DNA from: Ruminococcus sp.
GTDB taxonomy: Bacteria > Bacillota > Clostridia > Oscillospirales > Acutalibacteraceae
Assembly: GCA_017473775.1 (NCBI GenBank)
Contig: JAFUJH010000081.1
Span: 1 to 45,047 of the forward strand
Direction of reading: 5' to 3'
Length of the DNA: 45,047 nt
Part shown: piece by piece, positions 7,901-17,098 of the stretch
Numbering within the stretch: the first letter of the stretch is position 1
Layout of the letters: the number at the start of each line of letters is the position of its first letter
Notes under the pieces: model-generated
The model's input: only the letters and a program-made list of their open reading frames with translations
Told to the model about the DNA's origin: nothing
Database searches by the model: none
Translations under genes and position numbers: made by a program

Positions 7901-7939
7901 TAACTTTTACTTAACTTTACATAATAAGGAAGAATGTAT

Positions 7940-9148
7940 ATGAAATATCTTGTAATGCTATGTGACGGTATGGCTGATGAGCCTAATACCAATCTTCAGA
8001 ACAAAACTCCTATGGAGCTTGCAAATAAGCCCTGTATGGATTCACTTGCAAAGACAGCCGAGGTAGGTATGGTCAAGACCGTGGCTGACGGAATGTCTCC
8101 CGGCTCTGATGTAGCTAATCTGGCTGTATTGGGCTATGACGCCAAGAAATATTACAGCGGCCGTTCACCTCTTGAGGCGGCATCAATCGGCATTGACCTG
8201 AAGGATACAGATGTTACCTTCCGTTGTAACCTTGTAACCCTCTCTGACGAGGAGAATTACGCTGACAAAACTATCCTTGATTACTGTGCAGATGATATTT
8301 CTACCGAGGAGGCAAGAGTCCTCATCGAGTATGTGCAGGAGAATATGGGTACAGATGAGTTTGCTTTCTATGCAGGTGTGTCTTATCGTCACTGCCTTGT
8401 ATGGGCAAACGGTAACTCAAAGCCCGGAAAACTCACACCTCCTCACGATATCACAGGCAAACCTATCAAGGATTATCTGCCTACAGATATGGCAAAGGAT
8501 GTACTCCTTCCTCTTATGGAGAGAAGTTATAACCTCCTCAAAGACCACCCCGTTAACCTTGAGCGAATCGCAAGGGGCAAGCGTCCTGCTAACTCTATCT
8601 GGCTGTGGGGCGAGGGCACAAAGCCTCTCCTTGACAGCTTTATGAAGCTTTACAGCCTCAAGGGCAGTATGGTTTCTGCAGTTGACCTCCTCAAGGGTAT
8701 TGCTATCTGTGCGCAAATGTCCAGCGTTGATGTTGACGGTGCAACAGGCTACATTGACACTAACTTCGAGGGCAAGGCTCAGGCGGCAATGGCAGAGTTT
8801 GACCGTGGTCAGGACTTGGTATATATTCATGTTGAAGCTCCCGACGAGTGCGGCCACCGTGCAGAGTATGAGAACAAGGTCCGCTCTATCGAGCTTATCG
8901 ACGAGAAGGTGCTTGCACCTATGGTTGAATATTTCAAGAGCACGGGGGAGGACTACTCTATTCTTGTTTGTCCCGACCATCCCACACCTCTTGTAACCCG
9001 TACTCATTCCCGTAATCCTGTTCCTTACCTTATCTATCGCAGTAACACAGAGAATAAGGGTGTTGAAAAATTCACCGAAGCAAATGCAGAGACTACAGGT
9101 TTGTATGTAGCAGAGGGCTACACACTTATGTCACGCTTCATCGGCTGA
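7940..9148 (+). CDS. apgM: 2,3-bisphosphoglycerate-independent phosphoglycerate mutase, archaeal type
   Basis: The protein belongs to the ApgM group of the alkaline-phosphatase superfamily, not the long GpmI form. The N-terminus MKYLVMLCDGMADEP carries the metal-binding Asp. DGMSPGSDVANLAVLGYD carries the nucleophile region, and HVEAPDECGHRAEYENKV and CPDHPTPL carry further metal ligands. It interconverts 3- and 2-phosphoglycerate in glycolysis. The start was set at 7940 (402 residues): the ribosome site AAGGAAG (7926-7932) is 7 nt from this ATG but only 1 nt from the ATG at 7934. No promoter was seen after prfB, so co-transcription is likely. Confidence 0.93.
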   Translation: MKYLVMLCDGMADEPNTNLQNKTPMELANKPCMDSLAKTAEVGMVKTVADGMSPGSDVANLAVLGYDAKKYYSGRSPLEAASIGIDLKDTDVTFRCNLVTLSDEENYADKTILDYCADDISTEEARVLIEYVQENMGTDEFAFYAGVSYRHCLVWANGNSKPGKLTPPHDITGKPIKDYLPTDMAKDVLLPLMERSYNLLKDHPVNLERIARGKRPANSIWLWGEGTKPLLDSFMKLYSLKGSMVSAVDLLKGIAICAQMSSVDVDGATGYIDTNFEGKAQAAMAEFDRGQDLVYIHVEAPDECGHRAEYENKVRSIELIDEKVLAPMVEYFKSTGEDYSILVCPDHPTPLVTRTHSRNPVPYLIYRSNTENKGVEKFTEANAETTGLYVAEGYTLMSRFIG

Positions 9149-9173
9149 TATCAAAGTAAATAAATAAAAAACA

Positions 9174-9212
9174 GGCGGTACAGTTTTGATTAACTGTACC
9201 GCCTTTGCTTTT
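9174..9212 (+). terminator. Terminator of apgM
   Basis: A perfect 12 bp stem (GGCGGTACAGTT / AACTGTACCGCC) with a 6 nt loop is followed by TTTGCTTTT. Confidence 0.85.
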
Positions 9213-9234
9213 GTAAAATAAAATTATATCAAAT

Positions 9235-9298
9235 CGCGTAGGGACGAGCAATGCTCGTCAGAATTCTCGCGTAGGGACGAGCGTTGCTCGTCAGAATT
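9235..9298. repeat. GTAGGGACG palindromic repeat, tandem copies 2 and 3
   Basis: Two 31 nt units (9235-9265 and 9268-9298), each beginning CGCGTAGGGACGAGC and ending GCTCGTCAGAATT, differ only in the central loop. They abut the stop codon of the TSCPD gene and the tail of the apgM terminator, in a convergent gap. Confidence 0.8.
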
Positions 9299-9300
9299 AA

Positions 9301-9549
9301 TCAGATATCCAACGCTTCCTCAAGTGCTGTTGCCAGCTGGTCGGGGCAGGATGTAGACCTTCCTCCGCAACGGATACCCTTGAGTCGCTCTATTGCTTCG
9401 TATGCGTTCATACCCTTCACAAGAGCAGTGATTCCCTGTGTGTTGCCGTGGCATCCGCCGAGGAATGCAACCTCCTTGATAATATCTCCGTCAAGGTCAA
9501 CCATAATCTGTCTGGAGCAGACGCCGTGTGTTGTGTATGTGTATTTCAT
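9301..9549 (-). CDS. TSCPD-domain protein (TIGR03905-like)
   Basis: This 82-residue protein has conserved cysteines in the TSCPD pattern: HGVCSRQI, GGCHGN and GIRCGGRSTSCPDQLA. The TSCPD domain is also found at the C-terminus of some ribonucleotide reductases, but the stand-alone clostridial form has no assigned function. The start at 9549 is 8 nt from AAGGAG; the upstream GTG at 9558 overlaps that site and is rejected. It is convergent with apgM, and no convincing promoter was seen. Confidence 0.85.
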   Translation of the reverse strand: MKYTYTTHGVCSRQIMVDLDGDIIKEVAFLGGCHGNTQGITALVKGMNAYEAIERLKGIRCGGRSTSCPDQLATALEEALDI

Positions 9550-9600
9550 AATAAACACTCCTTGTAGTAAGATAGGGGAAAGCCCTGGTTTTAATTACAT

Positions 9601-9635
9601 AAAAGAAAAATCCGCCGAACTTAATCAGCGGATTT
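9601..9635 (-). terminator. Terminator of tRNA-Gly
   Basis: On the minus strand AAATCCGC pairs with GCGGATTT around a 12 nt loop, followed by TTTTCTTTT, just after the tRNA CCA end. Confidence 0.75.
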
Positions 9636-9636
9636 T

Positions 9637-9712
9637 TGGAGCGGATGACGAGGCTCGAACTCGCTACCTCCACCTTGGCAAGGTGGCGCTCTACCGGATG
9701 AGCTACATCCGC
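9637..9712 (-). tRNA. tRNA-Gly (anticodon GCC)
   Basis: Acceptor GCGGATG pairs with CATCCGC, with discriminator T and encoded CCA (9637-9639). The anticodon stem CCACC/GGTGG holds TTGCCAA, giving GCC (reads GGC/GGT). Confidence 0.95.
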
Positions 9713-9755
9713 AAATACCATACAGAAGAAAATCTGTAATTTCGATTGCTTGACT

Positions 9756-9784
9756 ATTATATATCAAGCCTTCTCAGTTGTCAA
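9756..9784 (-). promoter_or_regulatory. Consensus promoter of tRNA-Gly
   Basis: Perfect TTGACA (9779-9784), a 17 bp spacer and perfect TATAAT (9756-9761) on the minus strand. Confidence 0.75.
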
Positions 9785-9816
9785 GAACTTTTTTACAAAA
9801 ATTTTAAATTACTCTA

Positions 9817-9845
9817 TTGCTGTTGCTGTGATTTCTTGGTATAAT
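9817..9845 (+). promoter_or_regulatory. Promoter of the M16 peptidase pair
   Basis: TTGCTG (9817-9822), a 17 bp spacer and TATAAT (9840-9845). The leader of about 110 nt contains a CTCCC-family repeat (9863-9910). Confidence 0.6.
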
Positions 9846-9862
9846 AAAAATGTATATTTATA

Positions 9863-9910
9863 GGCTTCTCCTTGAGGAGAGGCTCCGCCAAAGGCGGTGG
9901 TGAGGTGTAG
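9863..9910. repeat. CTCC...GAGG dispersed repeat, diverged copy
   Basis: GGCTTCTCCTTGAGGAGAGGC followed by CTCCGCC AAA GGCGG and TGGTGAGGTG. It has the two-hairpin plan of the copies at 19399-19500 and 44894-44940, but lies inside the 5' leader of the M16 genes. Confidence 0.55.
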
Positions 9911-9959
9911 GACACTTGTGTCCGTTACTTTTTCACCAAGATTGTTTGGAGGTAAAGCA

Positions 9960-11225
9960 ATGAACTCTATGGACCGCAAGCAGATAGCACAGGGTGTCAA
10001 TTTCTCTGCTGTCAGCGATAACCGATTCAAAACCATGAAGATTTCAGCCACAGTGCTGGTGCCTTTAAGTAAAGATACTGCATCAGCTTATGCACTGCTC
10101 ACTCAGGTTATGACACGCTCCTGTGAGGAATATCCTGATTTTACAGCACTTTCCAGAAAGCTCAGCTCTTTGTATGGAGCATCCCTTTCAGGCGGAGTAC
10201 GCAAGATAGGCGAGTCCTTGGCACTGACCTTTTCTGTGTCAGGACTTGATGACCGCTATGCTCTCACAAACGAGAGTATATCAGAGGAGTTGTCCCGTAT
10301 TCTCTGCTCTGTTATTTTCAAGCCTCTGCTTCAGGGTGAAGCATTTAACAGCGAGGAGGTAGAGCAGGAGCGCCGTCAGCTTATAGAGCTTGCAGAGGGC
10401 GAAATTAACGATAAGCGTGCCTATGCCAACAACCGTCTCCTTGAGCTTATGTGCGGTGACGAGCCCTACGGAATCCGCCGTTACGGTACTGTAGAGGCTA
10501 TAAAAGGAGTCACAGCAGCCGAGCTTTACTCCACTTGGCGGACAATGCTTAACCGTGCTCATTTTGAGATATTCTTCATTGGTGATTCCTCTGCCGATAC
10601 AGCAAGAGCCGTATTCACAGAGGAGTTTGCAAAGATTGACCGCAATCTCTTTACACTTTCTACCGATATTGTCCGTAGTGCAGACAATGTTCGCGAGTAC
10701 GAGGATAGAATGGAGGTTGCACAGGCAAAGCTACTCTTGGGCTTCCGCACAGGTTGCGGCGGTGCTGACGAGGGTGTAACTGCTATGCGTCTTATGTGTG
10801 CAATCCTTGGCGGAAGTGCTCACTCCAAGTTCTTTATCAATGTCCGCGAGAAGCAGAGTCTTTGCTACTATTGTGTCAGCCGTTATCAGCGTGCAAAGGG
10901 TCTGATGATTGTTGAAAGCGGAGTTGAATTTGATAATATCGAAAAAACCAAGCAGGCTGTCCTTGCAGAGGTTGACGCTATCCGCAGGGGAGAGGTCACC
11001 GAGGACGAAATTAACTTTGCAAAGCTCAGCGTTGCAAACGATTTTGTCAGCATCTGTGACACTGTCTCAGGTATCGGCGAGTGGTATATATCTCAGCTTT
11101 CAGACGGCAGACTCCTGTCTGTAGAAGAAGCAATTGCCGAGTTCAACGCAGTTACCAAGGAGCAGATTGTTGAGGCCGCAAACAAGCTCACCCTTGATAC
11201 TGTCTATGTTCTCAGGGGCGAGTAA
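9960..11225 (+). CDS. M16-family peptidase-like protein, YfmF type (non-catalytic subunit)
   Basis: This 421-residue protein has the two-lobed M16 (insulinase/pitrilysin) layout but no HxxEH zinc motif; the place where it should lie reads LTQVMTRSCEEYPDFTALS. The following gene supplies the intact motif, matching the YfmF/YfmH pair of Bacillus, named in databases as EF-P 5-aminopentanol modification-associated proteins. It is probably a structural partner of that enzyme. ATG 9960 follows GGAGG by 7 nt; the open frame extends upstream to 9897 through the repeat element without a ribosome site, so that extension is rejected. Confidence 0.88.
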   Translation: MNSMDRKQIAQGVNFSAVSDNRFKTMKISATVLVPLSKDTASAYALLTQVMTRSCEEYPDFTALSRKLSSLYGASLSGGVRKIGESLALTFSVSGLDDRYALTNESISEELSRILCSVIFKPLLQGEAFNSEEVEQERRQLIELAEGEINDKRAYANNRLLELMCGDEPYGIRRYGTVEAIKGVTAAELYSTWRTMLNRAHFEIFFIGDSSADTARAVFTEEFAKIDRNLFTLSTDIVRSADNVREYEDRMEVAQAKLLLGFRTGCGGADEGVTAMRLMCAILGGSAHSKFFINVREKQSLCYYCVSRYQRAKGLMIVESGVEFDNIEKTKQAVLAEVDAIRRGEVTEDEINFAKLSVANDFVSICDTVSGIGEWYISQLSDGRLLSVEEAIAEFNAVTKEQIVEAANKLTLDTVYVLRGE

Positions 11226-11237
11226 GGAGGGTTTATT

Positions 11238-12503
11238 ATGCAGATTAAAGAAGTCGTTTCACAGAAACTTAACGAAAAATATTACGAGATAGAGCATCCC
11301 ACAGGTCTGAGGGTTTTTGTCTGGCCTAAGGAGGGCTACAATTCCACCTATGCAGTGTTCGGTACTCCCTTCGGCAGTATCTATAACCACTTCACAGCAC
11401 AAGGTAAAGAGATTAAAGTTCCCGACGGAATCGCTCACTTCCTTGAGCACAAGCTCTTTGAATGTGAGGAGGGTGACGCGTTCACTCTCTATGCCTCCAC
11501 AGGTGCTAACGCAAATGCTTACACAAGCTTTGATAAGACCTGCTACCTTTTCTCCTGTACAGATAACTTCTCCCGCTGTCTGGAGATACTCTTAGGCTTT
11601 GTGACAAATCCCTATTTTACCAAGGAAACCGTTCAGAAGGAGCAGGGCATCATCGGTCAGGAAATCCGTATGTACGATGATTCTCCCGACTGGCGTGTAA
11701 TGTTCAATATGCTCCGCGGTATGTACAAGGTGCATCCTGTCAGAATCGACATTGCAGGCACAGTTGAGTCTATAGCACAGATTACTCCCGAGGACCTCTA
11801 CGCTTGCTATAATTCCTACTACAATCTTCACAATATGGCACTCACCATCGTGGGTAAGGTTGATGTCAACGAAGTAGCAGAGATTTGCGACCGTGAGCTC
11901 AAGCCCTGTGCAGAGGTAGATGTGCAGAGCCATTTCCCCACAGACCCCTACGAGGTGTCAGAGCATTATGTTGAGGACAAGCTCCCTGTTGCAGTTCCCA
12001 TCTTCAATCTTGGATTCAAGGGCGACGCTTCAAGACGCCTCAGCGAGCAGGAGATAGCCTACACCGATATCCTTCTGTTCCTCCTTGCATCCTCCACAAG
12101 CCCCATGTACCGCGAGCTTATGGATACAGGACTCATCAACGCCTCCTTCTCTTACGAGCAGTTTGAGGGTCCCGGTTATAACAGCATCTTCTTCGGCGGT
12201 GAGTCCAAAGACCCCAAGGCTGTAGAGGCTGTTATCAAGAAATATATCAAGAAGCTGAGAGCAGAGGGGATTTCTCCCGAGGACTTCGAGACAGCACGCA
12301 GAGCCACCTACGGCGATGCACTGTCCTCTCTTAATTCAGTTGACACCACAGCTAACCTGACAGAAGATTTCTTCTTCAGCGGCCGTAAGCTGTTTGATTA
12401 TTTCGATGCAATTGCAGGCGCAACTGTACAGGATGTGGAGTCCCGACTCAAGGATATTCTTGATACAGATAACACAACTCTTTCAGTTGTTGTAGGTGAG
12501 TAA
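11238..12503 (+). CDS. M16-family zinc peptidase, YfmH type
   Basis: The 421-residue protein carries the inverted zinc motif HFLEH (GIAHFLEHKLFE, about residue 68) and the downstream acidic ligand region typical of M16 peptidases. It starts 12 nt after the YfmF-like gene with ribosome site AAGGAGG. Its stop codon at 12501-12503 is directly followed by the lgt-folD start at 12505, so the three are probably one transcript. It acts in the cytoplasm; no signal peptide is seen. Confidence 0.92.
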   Translation: MQIKEVVSQKLNEKYYEIEHPTGLRVFVWPKEGYNSTYAVFGTPFGSIYNHFTAQGKEIKVPDGIAHFLEHKLFECEEGDAFTLYASTGANANAYTSFDKTCYLFSCTDNFSRCLEILLGFVTNPYFTKETVQKEQGIIGQEIRMYDDSPDWRVMFNMLRGMYKVHPVRIDIAGTVESIAQITPEDLYACYNSYYNLHNMALTIVGKVDVNEVAEICDRELKPCAEVDVQSHFPTDPYEVSEHYVEDKLPVAVPIFNLGFKGDASRRLSEQEIAYTDILLFLLASSTSPMYRELMDTGLINASFSYEQFEGPGYNSIFFGGESKDPKAVEAVIKKYIKKLRAEGISPEDFETARRATYGDALSSLNSVDTTANLTEDFFFSGRKLFDYFDAIAGATVQDVESRLKDILDTDNTTLSVVVGE

Positions 12504-12504
12504 T

Positions 12505-14160
12505 ATGCATCAGGTATCATTCCCTGTATTGGGGATTGAGTTTACCATTAACGAGGTTGCTTTTTCTATAGGCAACTACGATATACGATGGTACGCAATC
12601 CTCATTGCTACAGGCTTTTTGCTTGCGTTCTTTTATGCAATGCATCGGGCACCGTATTTTGGTGTTGATGCAGATAAGCTCTTCGATTGTGTAATCGTGG
12701 GCTTTTTCACAGCAATAATCGGTGCAAGGCTATATTATGTTATATTTTCTTGGGAGGACTATAAGGACAACCTTATAAGCATCCTATATATCCACAAGGG
12801 CGGACTTGCCATATACGGCGGACTCATCGGTGCACTCCTCGGCGGATGTACAATGGCAAAAATCCGCAAGGTGAACATCCCCGGTTGTCTCGACCTTGTA
12901 GCTCTCGGCTTCCTTATCGGACAGGGCTTGGGCAGATGGGGCAACTTTATGAATCAGGAGGCATTCGGCACAGAAACAACCCTTCCTTGGGGAATGCTCA
13001 GCGATACCACAGGCGGCAAGACAGTACATCCTTGTTTTCTTTATGAATCCCTCTGGTGTCTCTTAGGTTTTGTGCTTCTGCACTTTTTCAGCAAGAAGCT
13101 TCAGCGTTATAAAGGACAGATTTTTATTCTGTATATTATCTGGTACGGCTTCGAGCGTACTATAGTCGAGGGACTTCGCACAGATTCCCTGTATCTGCCT
13201 TTCTCTATAGGCGGATATACTCCCAGAGTATCACAGGCATTGTCTTTTGCTTTGGTTATCACAGGTATAGTATTGTTAATTTTATTCAGAAAGAGGAGAG
13301 AATCCATGGGTGCAGTATTAATGGACGGCAAAGCCGTATCTGCAAAGGTTAAAGAACAGGTAGCACAGGAGGTTGCAGTGCTCAAAGATAAGGGCATAAC
13401 CTCAACACTTGCAGTTGTTATCGTAGGGGATGACCCTGCCTCCAGAGTGTATGTAAATAATAAGAAGAAGGCTTGTGAGGCTTGCGGTATTACCTCTGAG
13501 GAGTACGCTCTGCCTGCAACCACAACCAACAGGGAGCTTCTCACACTTGTTGAAGAACTCAATCAGAGAGCGGATGTAAACGGTATCCTTGTTCAGCTTC
13601 CTTTGCCCAAGGGTCTGGACGAGAAGGCTATTATTTCTGCAATCCGTCCCGATAAGGATGTAGACGCCTTCCACGCTTCCAATGTAGGCAAGATTATGAT
13701 AGGCGAGTATGATTTCCTGCCCTGTACACCTGCAGGTGTTATGGAGATTCTGCATCACTATGATTGTAACCCCGAGGGCAAAAACTGCGTTGTAATCGGC
13801 AGAAGCAACATTGTAGGCAAGCCTATGGCGATGCTCCTTCTCCACGATAACGGTACAGTTACCATCACTCATTCCAGAACTCTTAATCTCAAGAAGATTA
13901 CTAAAGAAGCAGACATTCTTGTAGCCGCTGTAGGTAAGCCTAAGTTTGTCAAAGCTGATATGGTAAAGGCAGGTGCCGTTGTTGTTGATGTAGGTATCCA
14001 CAGAACGGAGGACGGCAAGCTCTGCGGCGATGTAGACTTTGAGAAGGTCCGCGATAAAGCATCTATGATTACACCTGTTCCCGGCGGTGTAGGTCCTATG
14101 ACAATCGCCATGCTTATGAAAAACACCCTCAAAGCCACAAAACTTCAAAATAATTGTTGA
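12505..14160 (+). CDS. lgt-folD: Lgt-FolD fusion: prolipoprotein diacylglyceryl transferase / methylene-THF dehydrogenase-cyclohydrolase
   Basis: One frame of 551 residues holds two complete enzymes. Residues 1-264 are Lgt, with several membrane helices, the signature GRWGNFMNQEAFG and LYESLW. Residues from Met268 on are FolD: VNNKKKAC near the active lysine, VQLPLPKGLDE, VIGRSNIVGKPMAMLL for NADP, and PVPGGVGPMTIAMLM. Lgt puts diacylglycerol on the lipobox cysteine; FolD makes 10-formyl-THF. There is no stop between them. A good ribosome site (AGAGGAGAG, 13292-13300) precedes the internal ATG 13306, so free FolD may also be made. The C-terminus of Lgt faces the cytosol, so the fusion is topologically possible. 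The start ATG 12505 follows AGGTGAG; an upstream GTG at 12496 is less likely. Confidence 0.9.
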   Translation: MHQVSFPVLGIEFTINEVAFSIGNYDIRWYAILIATGFLLAFFYAMHRAPYFGVDADKLFDCVIVGFFTAIIGARLYYVIFSWEDYKDNLISILYIHKGGLAIYGGLIGALLGGCTMAKIRKVNIPGCLDLVALGFLIGQGLGRWGNFMNQEAFGTETTLPWGMLSDTTGGKTVHPCFLYESLWCLLGFVLLHFFSKKLQRYKGQIFILYIIWYGFERTIVEGLRTDSLYLPFSIGGYTPRVSQALSFALVITGIVLLILFRKRRESMGAVLMDGKAVSAKVKEQVAQEVAVLKDKGITSTLAVVIVGDDPASRVYVNNKKKACEACGITSEEYALPATTTNRELLTLVEELNQRADVNGILVQLPLPKGLDEKAIISAIRPDKDVDAFHASNVGKIMIGEYDFLPCTPAGVMEILHHYDCNPEGKNCVVIGRSNIVGKPMAMLLLHDNGTVTITHSRTLNLKKITKEADILVAAVGKPKFVKADMVKAGAVVVDVGIHRTEDGKLCGDVDFEKVRDKASMITPVPGGVGPMTIAMLMKNTLKATKLQNNC

Positions 14161-14185
14161 CATTTACCCTTTGTTGTGGTATAGT
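14157..14185 (+). promoter_or_regulatory. Promoter of the rplU-prp-rpmA operon
   Basis: Perfect TTGACA (14157-14162), a 17 bp spacer and TATAGT (14180-14185). The -35 box includes the folD stop codon (TGA, 14158-14160). Confidence 0.75.
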
Positions 14186-14191
14186 GTATGA

Positions 14192-14268
14192 GCCGCTTAT
14201 TGTGGGTCATAAGTTGACTTTGGTCACACCCAGCGATAGCGAGTCTATAAAAAGGATAGGTACTAACT
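14192..14268 (+). promoter_or_regulatory. Probable L21 leader
   Basis: About 77 nt of untranslated leader separates the expected transcription start from rplU. It contains complementary segments (TGTGGGT...GGTCACACCCA) and an AGCGATAGCGAG element, followed by AAAAAGGATAGG as ribosome site. The position fits the L21 leader of Firmicutes, an autoregulatory RNA. The assignment rests on position and foldability, not on a covariance match. Confidence 0.45.
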
Positions 14269-14577
14269 ATGTACGCAGTAATCGAAACCGGCGGCAAGCA
14301 GTACAAAGTAGAGAACGGCGATGTTATCTATGTTGAGAAGCTTGACGCAGAAGTAGCTGCAACTGTTGAGTTCAAGGTTGTTGCTATCTCCACAGACAAC
14401 GGTCTCGTTGTCGGCACCCCCTATGTTGATGGTGCAAAGGTAACAGGTGAGGTTCTTAAGACCGCAAAGGGCAAGAAAATCACAGTTGCTACTTACAAGC
14501 CCAAGAAGGGTGAGAAGAGAAAGCTCGGACACAGACAGCCTTACACAAAGGTTGAGATCAAGTCCATCGCCGGCTGA
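14269..14577 (+). CDS. rplU: Ribosomal protein bL21
   Basis: The 102-residue protein starts [20 protein letters not shown], the standard bL21 N-terminus, and ends with the [11 protein letters not shown] region that contacts 23S rRNA. It heads the rplU-prp-rpmA operon. Confidence 0.98.
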   Translation: MYAVIETGGKQYKVENGDVIYVEKLDAEVAATVEFKVVAISTDNGLVVGTPYVDGAKVTGEVLKTAKGKKITVATYKPKKGEKRKLGHRQPYTKVEIKSIAG

Positions 14578-14579
14578 TT

Positions 14580-14909
14580 ATGACAGCCGTCTGCTTCATC
14601 ACATCAGAGGAATTAATCATAGGTTTTGAGCTCAAAGGTCACAGCGACTATGCCGAGGAAGGCAGTGATATCGTTTGTGCAGCAGTCAGCTCAGCAGCTT
14701 ATATGACAGCCAATACCATCACTGACATTCTTTGCCTTGAGGCAGAGGCTACAGCAGATGACGGCTATATGATGATGAGGCTTTCTTCACAAGATGCTTT
14801 GAAAGCACAGGATATATTAAGAGGCTTTGAGCTTCATATGAAAGAGCTTTCACAGCAGTACCAAAACAACATTAAAGTAGTATTTCGGAGGTGTAAAGAT
14901 AATGCTTAA
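14580..14909 (+). CDS. prp: Ribosomal-processing cysteine protease Prp
   Basis: The 109-residue protein has the Prp active-site pattern [20 protein letters not shown], with catalytic His and Cys. Prp removes the N-terminal extension of L27 in Firmicutes. It lies between rplU and rpmA as usual, starts 2 nt after the rplU stop and overlaps rpmA by 8 nt. The neighbouring L27 does carry a cleavable extension. Confidence 0.95.
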   Translation: MTAVCFITSEELIIGFELKGHSDYAEEGSDIVCAAVSSAAYMTANTITDILCLEAEATADDGYMMMRLSSQDALKAQDILRGFELHMKELSQQYQNNIKVVFRRCKDNA

Positions 14910-15186
14910 GATTAATATCCAGTTATTCGCACATAAGAAGGGAATGGGTTCTACCAAGAACGGCCGTGACTCTGAGTCCAAGCGTCTTGGTGTTAAGCGT
15001 GCAGACGGCCAGTTCGTTCTCGCAGGCAACATCCTCGTAAAGCAGAGAGGTACTCACATCCATCCCGGCGCAAATGTTGGCAGAGGCAAGGATGATTCTC
15101 TCTTTGCACTCGTTGACGGTGTTCTCCGCTTCGAGCGTATGGGCAGAGACAGAAAGCGCGCTAGCGTTTATCCTGTTGAGCAGTAA
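14902..15186 (+). CDS. rpmA: Ribosomal protein bL27, with Prp-cleaved extension
   Basis: The 94-residue protein begins [10 protein letters not shown] before the conserved [20 protein letters not shown]. The NIQLFA segment is the Prp cleavage motif; cleavage after Ala10 exposes the N-terminus that reaches the peptidyl transferase centre. The ribosome site CGGAGG lies inside prp. Confidence 0.98.
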   Translation: MLKINIQLFAHKKGMGSTKNGRDSESKRLGVKRADGQFVLAGNILVKQRGTHIHPGANVGRGKDDSLFALVDGVLRFERMGRDRKRASVYPVEQ

Positions 15187-15199
15187 TAACGAAGCATTC

Positions 15200-15230
15200 G
15201 GGCGGATTTCTTAATCCGCCCTTTTTATTT
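15200..15230 (+). terminator. Terminator of rplU-prp-rpmA
   Basis: A perfect 9 bp stem GGGCGGATT / AATCCGCCC with a 4 nt loop is followed by TTTTTATTTT. Confidence 0.85.
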
Positions 15231-15267
15231 TGTCCTGGAACAGGTCGTAGATATTTGCTATCTCCGT

Positions 15268-15322
15268 GCCTCCCTCTGATTGAGGAAGGTGGCAAAAATC
15301 TTTGATTTTTGACGGAGGGAGA
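15268..15322. repeat. CTCCCTC...GAGGGAG dispersed repeat (subtype with GCAAAAATC arm)
   Basis: GCCTCCCTCTGATTGAGGAAGG is followed by a second hairpin (CAAAAATC TTT GATTTTTG) and CGGAGGGAGA. Its reverse complement closely matches 44970-45025. It fills most of the 190 bp gap before obgE. Confidence 0.65.
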
Positions 15323-15351
15323 GATATTTTTCTTTAAATCCTGTGACTTGA

Positions 15352-16647
<1,296 letters not shown>

Positions 16648-16670
16648 TTTCGGTTTATAAAGGATTATTT

Positions 16671-17075
16671 ATGGATAAACTATTTTTATCAGATATAAAT
16701 CCCAGAGAGCTTCCATCCCTGAGTCTTGCTTTTATAGGTGACAGCGTCTACGAGCTTCTTGTCCGTGAGTACCTGCTGTCAACAGGCAAGCGTCAGGTGG
16801 GGGAGCTTAATAAAGATAAGGTTGCTATGGTTTGCTGCAGTGCTCAGACCAAGGCGCTTGATAAAATCAAACCTCTCCTCACAGAAGAGGAAGAAGCTGT
16901 TTTCCGCAGGGGCAGGAATGTTCAGGTTCATTCAGTGCCGCGTAACAGCTCTCTCAGAGATTATCATACCGCCACAGGTCTGGAGGCTCTGTTCGGTTAC
17001 CTTTATCTTTGCGGTGAAACAGCTCGTATCAGAGAGCTTTTCAGCCTTATTATCAATACTGATGTTAATGAATAA
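16671..17075 (+). CDS. mrnC: Mini-ribonuclease III
   Basis: The 134-residue protein is a single RNase III domain without a dsRNA-binding domain. LSLAFIGDSVYELLVREYLL carries the first catalytic acidic cluster and ATGLEALFGYLYL the second. MrnC matures 23S rRNA ends in Firmicutes. It begins 23 nt after obgE with ribosome site AAAGGA. Confidence 0.95.
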   Translation: MDKLFLSDINPRELPSLSLAFIGDSVYELLVREYLLSTGKRQVGELNKDKVAMVCCSAQTKALDKIKPLLTEEEEAVFRRGRNVQVHSVPRNSSLRDYHTATGLEALFGYLYLCGETARIRELFSLIINTDVNE

Positions 17076-17098
17076 ATATGCATAATCGGTGAATATAT

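Noticed and set aside
9897-9959. N-terminal extension of the YfmF-like protein
   Set aside because: It translates a dispersed repeat element and lacks a ribosome site; ATG 9960 has GGAGG at the right distance.
13402-14163. 253-residue minus-strand ORF
   Set aside because: It is a shadow of folD; the opposite strand has complete FolD motifs.
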